64,000 nucleotides of DNA from Margaritifera margaritifera (taxonomy: Eukaryota > Mollusca > Bivalvia > Unionida > Margaritiferidae), in NCBI GenBank assembly GCA_029931535.1, contig JAQPZY010001332.1, positions 806,001 to 870,000 of the forward strand, given 5' to 3'. A program made the translations under genes and the position numbers. Below, piece by piece: positions 36,001 through 47,981 of the stretch. The stretch's first letter is position 1. Every line of letters starts with the position of its first letter. The notes beneath the pieces are model-generated. The model saw only the letters and a program-made list of their open reading frames with translations, had not been told where the DNA came from and ran no database searches.

Positions 36001-36313
36001 TATAAAAAAATTTAGTTCCAAGAGTGATAAGAAGAAAAGAAGAACCTTGGTTCTTGTGAACCTTGGTGGCAGCAGGCAGAAAATATCAATATGTTTCAAA
36101 TTTTTTTTACCATGTTCTAGTGCTCTCTTTCTCTCTCTCTCTCTCTTGTGCATGTACACAAGTGAAATGCATGGTCATATACCTGGTGATTTAAGGGTCC
36201 TATATGGTCCATGGTATTTGGAGGTTGTACATCCAGCTCTAGTGCAGACATACACACTCAAGCTGAAATGATAAAATGTTATAATCACTGTTGATAATGA
36301 TAATTGATTTTAC

Positions 36314-36315
<2 letters not shown>

Positions 36316-36356
<41 letters not shown>

Positions 36357-36362
36357 ATTATT
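36316..36362. repeat. (ATT)n microsatellite
   Basis: About 15 ATT triplets, followed by GGTGGTGATGATAGTGGTGT and AGCAGCAGCAG. Simple sequence only. Confidence 0.95.
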
Positions 36363-38064
36363 ATTGTTATCATTATTATTGGTGGTGATGATAGTGGTGT
36401 TAGCAGTAGCAGCAGCAGCAGAAGTAGAGTGTCTCAGCATACGGTGATCTGAACATCAAAATGGTCATGGATCCCATTTTATTAGGAAGGTTATATTTTT
36501 TTGAAATCACTACTCAGTTTTTTATTTGGTTGATGATGACTCAAGGTAATGTCATTTCACATAAAACATGATCCCAATCATAGTTTGATTTTGCATACAA
36601 CATAACCTGTAAAAATTAGAAATCTACAGCAAAGCAACATTATCCCATTATCCCCATGCTTTTCTCTGTTACCACTACTCTTGCACGTGTCCCCAGACCA
36701 CCAGGCTCCGCATCCTATAGGTGGATATAAATTCCAAACTGTTGTGCATATCTGCAAATCACCCATAACCATATTCAAAAGTTTCAAGTACCTATCTTAA
36801 AATGTGTAGGATTAGTTGCACAGAATAACAAACACATAAATGCACATCCAGTTGGAAAGGATAAAATAATCCCCACCTTTTCTTTGAAAAGCATGGCAAT
36901 AATTAAATATTTCCCAATGTGAACAAGCATATTCTGTGAATTTTTGTCATCTGTCTACTATGGTGAGGTCACAAAAGTTCACAATAATGAAATCTGACTG
37001 TGATCTTTAAAACAAAGCTGTAATGTTACTCAGTGAACATGGAAAGTAACCAAGATTCTTGGCCCTATTACAAGGGCATTAGAGTAAAAGTGCAAAACGG
37101 GAGGAAAAAACGTAATCAGTGACCTTGAACTTGAATATAAAACCTTGACTGAGATACATGAGATGCCATCACAATGAGAAGCAGAAGAGTACCATAGTTC
37201 ATCCCTGTACCTCAAACAGCTTTTATGATCTAAAGCAGAAATAGAAACCTTACAGTGTTGACCAGTGACCTTGACCGTTAGGATAGAACCTCAAACGTGA
37301 AATGTAACACATTTTCTAGTGACAATATATAAGGATACCAAGTTTTATCCATTTATCTCAAACAGCTCTTAAGTTAGAACACAAAAGGAAAAATGTGATA
37401 TGTGACTTTGACTTGAAGATAGGATTCCCATTGTGGCACATGACACCTTCTAGTGATATATATATTTAAATCAAGTTTCATCCCTCCATCTGAAATGGCT
37501 TTAAAATTATTAAACTGAAAGAATGTGTGTGAAAAAATGTATCATCCAACAGTAACTTTTGGTTTTTTGATGTAGATTTTCATATCAAAGTTGAAACTAG
37601 TCCAAATATATACTGGGTTAAATACACAGTTCTCCTGAACACTTTCTTTAGAACCTGCAAATGGATCTCGATGAGTGAAAAATAAAACCCAGTAAAAAAT
37701 AACTCAGAGTAGAAATCCCTAAAGGGATCAATTTGTTATAAGGGACCCTACTGTTTACTTCATTCAAAGGGATAGAAAGACAGCAAGAAAATGCATACTT
37801 TTGGATGGTTCATATCATTTAATTAATGTTTCATCATCCTGTATTGATAGTTCAAGTATGCATTGTGATACACTATTGCCAGAGAAAATACTGCAATTCA
37901 CTGATGTATTGATGATACTGAACCAGCTCTAATGAACAGACTGAGTGATACCATCTAATTTTTCCAGACAGGCATATACATTTATATAAAAAAAAATCTT
38001 ATCAACAGTATTTTTTTGCTGTTGCTCCATTCCACAAAAGATTAAAACAGTCTACTGTTTGTAT

Positions 38065-38285
38065 AATGAAACTTGTATTGAAAGACCTCTTCTTCTGCCA
38101 CCTAAAAGCTTTCTCTCAAGACAAGTGGGTTCCCACTGGAAATCATTACATTACACAGAACAGTTGATCTGTGTATACAAAATCTCATCTTTCATGACAG
38201 GTAGTCTTCCAAAACAATGGTCTTTCACGACAGATGATTTTCAAGAATGGTGTTCTTTCAAGTCAGGTTTTACCAGACTTGTAAT
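38065..38285. repeat. GTCTTGAAAGAC-type repeat, second copy
   Basis: Shares TTGTATTGAAAGACCTCTTC, TTCTCTCAAGACAAGTGGGT and TTTCAAGTCAGGTTTTACC with 9155-9340. The plus-strand ORF 38059-38301 spans it and is not a gene. Confidence 0.55.
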
Positions 38286-38759
38286 GTACTTACTAGAATG
38301 ATGTATCTTCGGGTAGATTTTCTACCTGGTATGAGGCAACCATTTCTGAAAAACAGACAATATGCCATCATTCTTCCATGACAAGTCCATGCTTGATGAT
38401 AAGCCAATCCCCTACAACTGCGAAACTTTGGCTTTTTATTTTACTGTTGACACAACCACTGCCCTACCAACCCCTTCAAACAAGAGTACCACAAACAGCA
38501 CATGATATGCTTGTCTCATGACCTTTTCTCAACTAATGACCTTGACTTTTTAGCTAGAGATTTGATATTCAAATGAACAGGTACTGACCTGGGTAAAGTC
38601 TCATAAAAATATATGTAGGGGTTAAAAAGGGACACCCTGGATCAGGAAACAGAAAACTAACTTGCATTATCCCTTTATGTGACCTTGGCTATATGGCAGG
38701 AGGCATGACTAATTATTTGAAACATTGCCAAGTCAAGATATATAAAAAGTTCAAGTTTC

Positions 38760-38955
38760 ATTGGATGGATAGGTTTTGGTGGTATATGGCACAGCAACAC
38801 TTTGAATGTTATCTCATGCCAAGCCAGGTAGAGTGTAAGGTGCCTCGCCCAAAGACATACTATGGTAGCTGATAGGGGCTGATCCTGTGGTGGAATCAAA
38901 CCTGCACCCTTCTGGTCACGAGTTAAATGCCTTAACTACTCAGCCACCATGCCTC
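38760..38955 (-). mobile_element. tRNA-derived SINE
   Basis: Read on the minus strand from about 38953 it gives GGCATGGTGGCTGAGTAGTT, then AAGGCATTTAACTCGTGACC, then AGAAGGGTGCAGGTTTGATT, then CCACC. TGGCTGAGTAGTTAAGGC is a class II tRNA (Ser/Leu-like) A box and GGTTTGATTCC a B box at the right spacing. The following body (TCTTTGGGCGAGGCACCTTA) matches a tail type frequent in invertebrate SINEs. It is not a functional tRNA, since no acceptor stem closes. The minus-strand ORF 38675-38899 is within it. Confidence 0.75.
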
Positions 38956-39349
38956 CCCCTCCCCCTGCCCAATACATGGACAGAGGTCAGTGATTTAAAA
39001 TATCCTTTGTTGCGACCTCAACCTTGAGGATGGGGGTATGGCTATGGTATGTGACATACTATCTAGTCATGATAAAACTGATTAAAGTTTCATTCAAATG
39101 TCTTCAATGGTTCAATAGTTATACTCCAGACAAGGATATAAGTCATAGAAATACATTTGTGGTCAACTGTACTTTATAAACTACCCCATATAAAAAACTG
39201 TTAACTTTGAGGTTAATCTAAAGTGATCACTTAGTCATTCTTCAACCAAGGTGGGCTCAACCAATTAAGCCTCCAATGCAAGACCTTCACAAAAGAAAGA
39301 AAGATGGGGGGAGGGGAGCAAATTTAAGCGTCGATCTTCACTAATAATG

Positions 39350-40060
39350 AACAAGAGCACAGTAAACAGCACATTATATGCCTGACCCTAGTTTAATTGT
39401 CATCTATGTAGCCAGTAGACTGGTATGGTTGACTCTGGAGATGACTGAACAAGGGTCTCAATGACCCGACCATTGGTAAAGGAATGTGGTCTTCAACTAA
39501 ACCTAAAGTGCAGGAACCAATATTTTCTTATCAGACTTTCCACGACCTAGACATCTGATCTTTAGACACCAGAATCTACAGATTTTGTCATTACCCAAAG
39601 TGCAAGCCATGCACAAAGTTTGTGCTAGGAACTTACTCTAGAACAAAAGTTATTCCGCAAAACTGATTTTTCATTGAGCCACAATGACCTTTACATTTGA
39701 CCTTCAAAATCAATAGGCATCTTACATGCCTTAAGTGCAGGCCCTCCACAAACTTTGGTCAAGGTACGTTGCCTATAATTAGAGTTATTATTCAAGAACC
39801 CTTTTCCCTCTTTCAATCACAGTGACCTTGACCTTTGATTCCAAATCAATAGTCAACTTTCTTACCCAGTGTGTAAGTCATCCACAAACTTTTGTGTTCT
39901 TTTTTTCAGTCACTGACCTCGACCTTTGACCTATTGAACCCAAAAGCAAGAGGCTTTTTCCTTGCCCCAAGTGCAAACCATCCACAAAGTGTGGTCCAAG
40001 TCTGTGATGTAAAACTAAAGTTATTGTGTGGAAACCAATTTTTGGAGTAAAGTATGTTTC
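39350..40060 (+). repeat. Half-site repeat, third copy
   Basis: The lead-in (AACAAGAGCACAGTAAACAG) resembles that of the copies at 1876 and 4195, followed by several units with AGTGACCTTGACCTTTGATT, CTGACCTCGACCTTTGACCT, CTTGCCCCAAGTGC and CATCCACAAAGTGTGGTC. It lacks the usual 3' tail, which may have been lost to the neighbouring insertion at 40095. Confidence 0.7.
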
Positions 40061-40094
40061 TTCAATAATACTTACCTGATCATAATACATTAGG

Positions 40095-40207
40095 AGTGAG
40101 AGATATGGGAGAGATATGGGCTAGAGATATGGGATATGGGCGGCTAGAGATATGGGATATGAGCTTAGAGATATGGGATATGGGCTAGAGATATGGGATA
40201 TGGGGAT
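40095..40207. repeat. GAGATATGGGATATGGG minisatellite
   Basis: About seven units of 9-21 bases built from GAGATATGGG, GATATGGGCTA and CTAGAGATATGG. They translate on the minus strand as repeated PISLSSYPISL-like strings in two spurious ORFs (40121-40321, 40185-40415). Confidence 0.93.
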
Positions 40208-40599
40208 ATGCCTGGATGCAGCTTGTAGAAGAATTTCCCTCCTGCAAATCCAAAGGAAATAGAGTGAGCCTGCTGAAAGAACTGGGCAGGTAGCTTGTTG
40301 TGCTCTTGCTATAGGTCCCACAGGTCAAACTGAGCCCTTTGGGATGAAATGTATGTGAAGAAAAAGCAAGAGAAAGCAGCCTCTGTCTTCCAGCACATGG
40401 CTTAAAAGATGACAATTAGGAAACAGTTTGGCTTGAATGCTAGGCTAGTGGCTACTGCCCTAACCTTGTGAGCCAATATGCACAAGAAACTTGTTTGGTC
40501 TTGGGCTAGTTCTCTATATGAAGAGCAGGTAACCCATCATACCCAGGAAAATAGAGCTTGAGCTAATATACTGTCCTTTCCTTTATTTAGTGGTAAAAA

Positions 40600-43060
40600 T
40601 AAATGACATCTCCCTCTTCTAACAACTCAGTATGCTTGAGGTACCACTTCAAAACCTCTACTGGGGTCCTGCAGATGTCACTGAAGTGAAGGATCCAACA
40701 AGGAAAGAGGTTTCACAACCAAGGACTGATTCCCCATGAGTTGGAGTCTGTTCTTGGCAATGAAAGCAGGAGCCATCATGAGTGAACCATCGTGGCAGAA
40801 CTGCAGATAGTTTCAATTGAATGACAAGGCATGTATCTCACTGATTCTGCCTGCTGTTGCTAGAATGACTCAGAAAGCAGGTTTTGTTGCAGCAGTGAGT
40901 CAAGGAGGTTCTAGACATAGGTTCAAAATGTGCTTTATTCAGCCATGTCAGAGCCCATGGTAGATTCCAGTTCGGACACAGGGCCAGAGCCTTTGGTTAA
41001 GACAAATCCCAGTTCAAAAGCAGGTCAGAGAGGTCTTTGCCTTGACCTATATCCTTCCTTCCAAGATAACACATCAGAGATCATTGAACAGTAGCCTTTG
41101 ATAGTTACAGGGGCTAACTTCTTCTTTCTGAAGAGCCAAAGAAGGATGTTAGCTATTTGCGGTACTGAGGTTTTTAAAGGAGCGATGCATTTCTGCTCGC
41201 GCCACCAAGAGAAACTCTCCACTTCCCTGTGTATGCTTTTAAAGTGGTAGTACTTCTTGCCCAAGCGATTCTGTCCTCTACTTGTTCTGAGAAATGTTTA
41301 CCCCTGAGGGATGAACCAGGCAGGTTCAACAATTCTGGGTTTGGATGGAACACCTGCATTCGTGGTTGCTTGAGCAAGTGAGGAAAGACCAGGATTTTAC
41401 TGTTAATCTCCACTGTCAGGTTTAATAGCTTGTTTATCCATGATTTTGTCCACTTAAGGAGAGTAATCAGTACCAGAAGGCAATCTGATTCCCTTGCTTT
41501 CTGCAAGACTTTGTGGATAAGAGAGACTGGAGGGAAGGCATATGTCGCTAGACCATTTCAGTTCAATGGACAGTAGTTGTGCGTTCCACCTTGTTGCAAA
41601 TAGACCAACAAGTAGTTGAACCCAATGGGCAAAGATTTATCTCAATACAGAGGGGTGAATGGACATTTCAATCTGAATTACCTGATTCTGTTGGGACAGT
41701 GAGTCTGCTAGAATACAGAGTCTGACCAGAATGTTGTGGACCTGGTTGTGAATTTGTTGATGATGACACCAGCTAAGAAAACCCCAAACCAGGTGGCAGC
41801 AGTGTCAGGATTTGATTCCCTTTGCTTTTTGATGTAATTTACCACAGTGGTGCTGTTGGATAGGATAAGAATATCCATTCCAGACAACATCTGCTGCCAT
41901 GATTGAAAGACATTGATTATGGCCTTCATTTCCATGAGACTGATGTGTAATAAATGCTCCTGAAGGGGCTACACCCCAGCAACTTCCCAAAACGATGGCA
42001 GGAGGTGGGCATACAGAGCCAACTGTGGTGGCATCCATGTAGATCATAATTCCCAGAGGCTGAACCTGCAAAGGAATACCCAACATGAGTAAGGTGACAT
42101 TGACCCATTTGCTGAGATGGAACCTCGTGTACCCCGAAACTGGGACTGCTTGGTTCAGTGGGCACAGCTTCACTTGCCACCAGGATATGAGAATCATCTG
42201 CACTGGTCTCATAAAGCGGTGGACCAAGATGATGAAGTCCACTGATGCACTGAGGAGACCCAATAGGTGAAGAAATTCTTGGGCTGAGATGCAATTCTTT
42301 GAGAAAATTGTAGATATCATTTAGATGATTATCAGGGCATGTTTGTGAGGAAGACAGACCCTGTTTAAATGTGTTCTGAAATCCATGCCCAAGTGGGTAA
42401 AATGGTGGGACAAGCTGATACTGGGATGTTGTTTGACACTTGGGTCTTGAAGTTGCCTCTCTAATGATTGTAATAAATCAGCAACTTGGTTGGTGTTTCT
42501 TGGCCAATTGATTAATACATGTGGAAACTTTGTAAGTTGTCAATGATGCAGTAGGAGGAGGCAGTCAAAACTCTGGCTGCAGAAGCTGGAAAACGTTTTG
42601 GATTGATGCATGGAAGGCTATACCAAGATGTTACTGGCCCCTGAGGTACTGCCAAGAACACATTCCAGTTCTGGTGACAAGGGCGGTGCTGGTGCTGTAT
42701 ATGAAGACCATGATCATCTGCCATGCTTTATTTCCTTCTGGACCAGTGAGTTTTCCACCTTCAACATCTCTACTATTAGGAAGCTGTAAATTGAGGTGGC
42801 ATCGAAGGCTATACCGATCGAGTCCACATCTTGTGTGTTTCCTCACCCTCTCACTTGCCTGATTAATTTGTTTGGCCAAGAAAGTCGCCCTTACATTTTC
42901 TGACCGTTGTGTGCATATGTTACAACTATGGCTCAAATTGCACCTGATACAAGTCAGACAGGTAGCATTGTTATTTTCCATCAGCATGAAACACTTGTAC
43001 CCCATGCACTTAGTCCTGCCCAATATATTGACACCTGCAATTGTAGAGAGCAAAACAAAG
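40600..43060 (-). pseudogene. Degenerate DIRS-type retroelement (gag-like, RT/RNase H, tyrosine recombinase)
   Basis: Blocks in transcript order on the minus strand, all frameshifted: a Cys-rich gag-like piece (about 43053-42630) with NNNATCLTCIRCNLSHSCNI and EVRATFLAK-like VRATFLAKQINQASERVRK; an RT connection fragment (about 42430-42100) with HLGMDFRTH, LHLLGLLSASVDFI and HRFMRPVQ; an RNase H region (about 42070-41800) with IMIYMDATTVGS, SCWGVAPSG and the histidine/Asn words before KQ; and a tyrosine recombinase (about 41300-40600) with LKAYTGKWRV, VTIKGYCSMISDVL and ATARR. LLSASVDFIxLxRxHMRP and the recombinase N-domain are characteristic of DIRS elements, which integrate without target duplication. 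Most of the RT palm is missing or unreadable. I saw no termini. Confidence 0.75.
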
Positions 43061-43494
43061 GCATATACAGGTGAAATCAGTCAAGTGTCTCGTGAACTTA
43101 CTGTCAAGAGGATATTAATGAAAAACTCAACTGCCTAAAATAATTACATGAATGACCTTATGGCTGGTAAAAATGGTCAATTACTTGACAGAATTCAGGG
43201 CCAGTATTGAGATGAGGCATTGTAGACCTCCGGCAGATAAGTAAAATGGTGCTGACGTGAAAATCATAAGACAAAGTTAGACAAATAAAGTTTGAATTCT
43301 TCATTTATGATAGAAGCAGAGTGAGAAACAACTTCCCTGTTGTGAGAAGACTCCATAGAATCACTCAAATGGTGTAAGGAACAAGCAGATTTGATTTTGC
43401 GAGGTCTTGAAAGAGAGCATGCTTCCAAGCACGAGCAGATTAGTAACTGACATATAGAGACAGGATTTAGCACCAATCCCTCTCTACCCATTAT

Positions 43495-43990
43495 AATTGG
43501 GTAACATATTTGAAGAAACCATTTTTCTTCTTTCAGTCAGTGACCTTGATTTTTAACCCCGTAACCCCAAAATCAAGAAGCTTCTTTCTTACTCCAGGTG
43601 CAAGCCATCCACAAAGTTTGATCACAGTATGTGATGTTGAGATAATGTTATTGTGCTGAAACTATTTTCTTGTTTCAGTCACAGTGACATTGATCTTTGA
43701 CCTCAAAGTTGAAAGGGTTCTTCCTTACCCAAAGTGCAAGCGATTCACATAGATTAGTAACTGTAGATGGTGGGGAACTTGAATTATTGTGCAGAAGCCA
43801 TATTTCTACTTTCAGTCATACTGACCTTGACCTTTGAACCATGAAATCGATAGGGTTTTTCCTTATCTCAAGAGCAAGCCATCCACAAAGAAATTATTGT
43901 GCAGAAACTAAAATGATAACAGACAGCTGGGATGGATGGACATCATCATAACATAATACACTCTGCCTTAAGGTGGGCATATAAGAAATT
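43495..43990 (+). repeat. Half-site repeat, fourth copy
   Basis: About three units with TTCAGTCAGTGACCTTGATT, CAGTGACATTGATCTTTGAC and ACTGACCTTGACCTTTGAAC, then the family tail GGATGGATGGACATCATCAT and ACATAATACACTCTGCCTTA. It abuts the 3' flank of the DIRS remnant, and the transposon begins about 40 bases further on. Confidence 0.75.
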
Positions 43991-44031
43991 ATAACTGAAA
44001 AAAAAATGACAAAATTCCATCAAAGTTTATG

Positions 44032-46420
44032 TACCATCTATACTCACTTATAAGTCAATATTTTTTACTAAAAATTTTATTAATGCAGAGTAGGGGTCGT
44101 CTTATAAGTGCGACATACAATTGTTTTTAAAAATCAGACCCTAATCCCTCAGTGTATAAAGGTAAACATGCTTTGTTTTTCCAAGTTCACAATCTTTTGA
44201 TTGAGATACTAATTTGATAATTATGACCTTAACCCCTTAGCTTGTAAATGCAGCACTGCTTTGTTTTCCCCGGTGGACAATCCTTTGATCATGCCACGAA
44301 TCTGATACATGTTCAATGTCATGTTGATCATACTGTGCAATTGACACCTGCTCAGTTGCGGCGATCCTTTAATGAGATTTCAAAGACTGTATGATCAAAG
44401 TCTCTCACAGAGCCCAAGCTCAGTCTCTACATAAGTAATGGTCCAAGTTTATGAATCATCAGTGTTTTGTCAGTCACTGTGTACTTTATCACTTAGATAT
44501 CATACAGCGTGAATTGCTAAACTTAGGTACTTTCACCAATATGGGGAAAAGACAACATAATGCGTCCAATGGAGTATTTAAGTTAAAAGTTATAGACTTT
44601 GCAGAGAAAAATAACAACTGCGCTGCAGAACGTTAATTTGGTGTGTCGGAGAAACATGTGTGTCACTGGCGCAAGAAAAAGTCAATTATAGGTGATAGTG
44701 CCAGGCATCTGAAGAAAATTCAAGTAATGGAAAGCCCTTATGCAAACTGGGAGTTTAGTTTCAATGAGTGGGTTCTAGAGCAGCATCAAAATGGGCATGC
44801 AGTGACTAGAAATGGCATTAGATTGAAGGCCCTTTCTACTGCCAAGGCTAACGGTGATGAATGTTTTAAAGCTTCAGCTGGATGGTGTATGCGATTTATG
44901 CGATGTCGCGGACTTTCACTTCTACAACACACTCACACAGCCCAGAAATTGCCTGTCGATGCTGAGGAGAAAGTGGATATTTTTTAAAAATTTGTTATCT
45001 ATGAGAGAAAACAGAATAATCTTGATTTGGTACACATAGGAAATATGGTCGAAACTCCTATGTTTTTTGATATCCTGGGAAATTCAACTGTACACCCAGC
45101 AGGAGACAAAACAGTGACTATAGGGACTTTGGAAAATGAGAAACAACATTTCACAGTAGTATTAAGTTGTTTAGCAAATGGTACAAAACTGAAGCCTCTA
45201 CTTGTGTTTAAACGCAAGACGATGCCAATAGAAAAGATTCCAAGTGGAGTGGTTGTAACTGTTAACCCTAAGGGATGGGTAGATGAGGCAATTTGTTTGG
45301 TCTGGATTGAAAAAGTATGGAACACTAGACCAGGCGCATTGTTGAAACATAAGGCATTGCTTGTGTGGGACATGTTTTGGATGTATTTGATGCAGTCTGT
45401 GAAGCAGAAGTTGGGGTGACATCGAACATACCAAGCTGTTATCCCAGGTGGCATCATGTCAGTATTGCAACCATTGGATGTTCATCTAAACAAGCCATTT
45501 AAGGCAAATATGCATAAACAGTGGCACAAGTGGATTGTAGATGGGCCCAAAGAAAAGACACATGCAGGAAATCTGAAGCGTCCAGGGATTGAGTTAGTAA
45601 CTCAGTGGGTGTGTAATGCATGGGAGGAAATTCCAAATGAGAATGTGGTCAAATAATTTAAGAAATGTGGTATTTCCAATGCAATGGATGGGACGGAGGA
45701 TGACAAACTCTTCAATGATTTCATTTGTGACAAGACCAACACCGAAGCACCCACAGATGACAGTAAAGACAAAGAATCAGAGTGGACGAGGAATCAGAGT
45801 CGGACGATGTTTACGATGACCGGATGACAGTGGAGGAATTTAGAACTTTATTTGGTAACTCCAACGATGAGGATGAATTCTTGGGCTTTGAACCAAATGA
45901 CATCAGACAGTGACATTTATAGGATACTGTGAAACACAAAAGTGTAGACTTTACATTAATTGTTTATTTATAAGACTTTTGGAATTAATATATCACGAGA
46001 TATTGTGAATCGCATCATTTTTGACTACCAATTTGATACCTTTATGTGACCTATAATCCAATGCATGGATTTATCATATAAATGGATTAAAAATAAAGCA
46101 TTATGGATTTAATTACACAAAGATGTACAAAATATAAGTTGTCAATTTATTTGTACATATTCAACTCAATAATAGAACTGTATTTATTCTATGTTGGTTT
46201 TGTTTTTATTTGCCCTATCTATCTACATGTCTATCTATCTATCCAGTTTGGCTTGTTTATTTGTACTAGGTGCAGCTCCTACTCACTGATGACATGTCAC
46301 CCCTTGCAGATGGATTTGATTTGCAAAAAACACCTCAACTTATAGGAGGGTGATAGAGGAATTAGCTTTTTGTGGCCACGAAAAAGAAGGGGGTCTAGTT
46401 ATAATCGAGTATATACGGTA
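44032..46420 (+). mobile_element. pogo/Tc2-like DNA transposon, nearly full length, inactive
   Basis: The left end TACCATCTATACTCACTTAT and the inverted right end ATAATCGAGTATATACGGTA form terminal inverted repeats of roughly 25-30 bases. Between them lies one transposase reading frame broken by stops (44541-45913). Ends of the TACCGTATATACTCG...TATAAGTC kind are shared with the four MITEs in this window. The length, about 2.4 kb, is normal for an autonomous member of the family. Confidence 0.82.
44541..45913 (+). pseudogene. pogo/Tc2-type transposase pseudogene (CENP-B-like HTH plus DDE domain)
   Basis: One frame runs from ATG 44541. Order of parts: first HTH (VFKLKVIDFAEKNNNCAAER, then FGVSEKHVCHWRKKK); CENP-B-type second HTH (ANWEFSFNEWVLEQHQNGHA, then GWCMRFMRCRGLSL); DDE catalytic core with VETPMFFDILG (first Asp), LLVWDMFW (second Asp) and VLQPLDVHLNKPFK (third Asp); and an acidic tail (ESESDDVYDD, then DEDEFLGFEPND) ending at TGA 45911. 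In-frame stops lie at 44634, 44985, 45417 and 45654, with a frameshift near 45780. All three catalytic aspartates are still encoded, so decay is fairly recent. Confidence 0.88.
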
Positions 46421-46943
46421 CATTAGGATTGAATATTTGCTAATTTTCAATAACTGACATGGACTATTTTGAAACACTATGTAAAGAAAAAAAAAAAGAA
46501 ATAGATGAAGAGTGAATTTGTTCAATTTGATCTATTTTGTTTATGCCAAAAGTTGGGTTTAGTATGCTGATGCTATTTTTGCACAAGTGTTACATGCAAA
46601 TATTGTAAGCATTAATAATATGAGAGTTGGCAGAGCAAAGTGCATCACGTATTCTTCAGCTATCTTAGTACCACTCTTCTGACACCAAGTATTGTTTTTC
46701 TGCTAAACCTAAACATAATCTAAAACCATAACAATAATATGAACACTGTGGATGTTTACAGCCTGTGGCCTGTAAATTACAAAATTATCCTGACCTATCA
46801 AATTGCCTTCACATGCATTACACATCCTGCACAAAGTCATGTCAAAATCATCAACAGCGCTAGAATAAGTACCACTGCATTAATTTGATTTTGCTCAAGC
46901 AACAAAAACAACAATCAAAGTTATAAATGACCAACGCACATAC

Positions 46944-47057
46944 CGTTATTGTGAACTTCACTTGCCAAGGAACTCAAATTAAACTTGTAAGGAAATGTAT
47001 CTGGTTTTCCTTGACCAATGTCAGGTAGTTTTTCAATTTCCACATCTGGAGAATTTC
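46944..47057 (-). CDS. Receptor-type protein tyrosine phosphatase, membrane-proximal ectodomain exon
   Basis: This 114-base exon has an acceptor TTGTTTCAG|GA, a donor AACG|GTATGT and phase 1 at both ends. It encodes NSPDVEIEKLPDIGQGKPDT followed by FPYKFNLSSLASEVHNN. It continues the non-canonical fibronectin-like membrane-proximal region of exon 58351-58208; an N-glycosylation sequon (NLS) is present. Support comes from splice sites and phase match on both sides. No strong motif stands out on its own. Confidence 0.8.
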
Positions 47058-47617
47058 CTGAAACAAATGAATTAGCACCATGAAAGGAAAAATATACTTT
47101 CTCAATATGCCACCAGTACTTTTCTTAAACAAGAGGCTTGAGTAGGCCTGATTTCACTCACCTTGCTTACCTTACTGCACCCCTGCAAGAAGAAATTCAT
47201 GACTTCATGCATACTTGTGAACTGTTCATGAATGTGCATGAACTGTTCTTTAAATGCTCATGATTAGTTCATCAATCTAGTTCATGAACATATTCATTAA
47301 AGTTCCACAACTTAGTTCATGAACATACTAATGAACTTTTTTGAACCATTATAATAACTTACAAGTTCTTGAAATGTCATGAACAACTTGGTTCATGAAC
47401 AATTCAAGAACTTTGATGCACAACTAAAATATTTATTGAAAATGTTGATGATATTTATGATACAATTGTATTTATAAAAAGTTCATGAAAATTCATTATA
47501 CAAACTTTATCACTATATTTGTGAAATAAATAAATTAAAGGTAAAAAAATACAAAAAATATGATAATGAATACTGTAGAAATGTTTACAAAGATTTTTAT
47601 TCAGATACTTGTGTTCT

Positions 47618-47903
47618 TAATCTGAGTAGTCTTGGACTAATTTGGGTAAATATCTTGGCTGTTTGGATTTCTTCATCTGATCAGCTCCTTTGTTGCAATG
47701 ACCATAACATCCTGGAGATGCACATGCATATATGTCAAAATCATTTGGAAACAGCTCATTACAAGTTCACAATAATGGATTTCATTTGCAATATCACTAC
47801 CTAACAGGTCCCACATCTTCTCATAACTTAGCTCTCTGAGTGGTGAGCAGTCTGGAAATACTTTTTTCATTGTTGAAACTACATCACTGCCTGCATGAAG
47901 TAG
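47618..47903 (-). pseudogene. Last exon of the unknown minus-strand gene in the composite element
   Basis: The acceptor AAATTTTCAG|CTACTT is followed by an open frame LLHAGSDVVSTMKKVFPDCS, then LRELSYEKMWDLLGSDIANE. After one frameshift near 47757 it continues NELFPNDFDIYACASPGCYG, then HCNKGADQMKKSKQ, to a stop at 47618-47620. The CASPGCYGHC cluster could bind a metal ion. No family is recognised. It is presumably joined to exon 48341-47990, although the exact donor of that exon is unclear. Confidence 0.5.
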
Positions 47904-47981
47904 CTGAAAATTTGTTTCTCAAAAAACATTAAAAAAATGTCATTTCCTTTTCTTTGTGGGCCGAATAAGATGCAGATTGAT

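Larger units (their letters stand above)
33775..46943. other. 13 kb intron hosting SINEs, a DIRS remnant and a pogo/Tc2 transposon
   Basis: 33775-35880 is AT-rich with nothing I can name. It is followed by a SINE-like block (35885-36000), an (ATT)n tract (36316-36362), weak half-site repeats (about 37095-37500), a GTCTTGAAAGAC repeat (38065-38285), a tRNA-derived SINE (38760-38955), half-site repeats (39350-40060), a minisatellite (40095-40207), the DIRS element (40600-43060), another half-site repeat (43495-43990) and the transposon (44032-46420). 46421-46943 shows no feature. Confidence 0.55.

Noticed and set aside
35945..36271. 108-codon plus-strand frame
   Set aside because: It begins in a SINE-like block and runs through a CT-rich microsatellite; there is no family signature.
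38760..38955. Functional tRNA gene on the minus strand
   Set aside because: A and B boxes are present but no acceptor stem or proper anticodon arm closes, and a SINE-type body follows.
41805..42320. 171-codon minus-strand frame as an intact host gene
   Set aside because: Its words (LLGLLSASVDFI, MRPVQ) are DIRS RT/RNase H, and it is frameshifted relative to its flanks, so it is a retroelement fragment.
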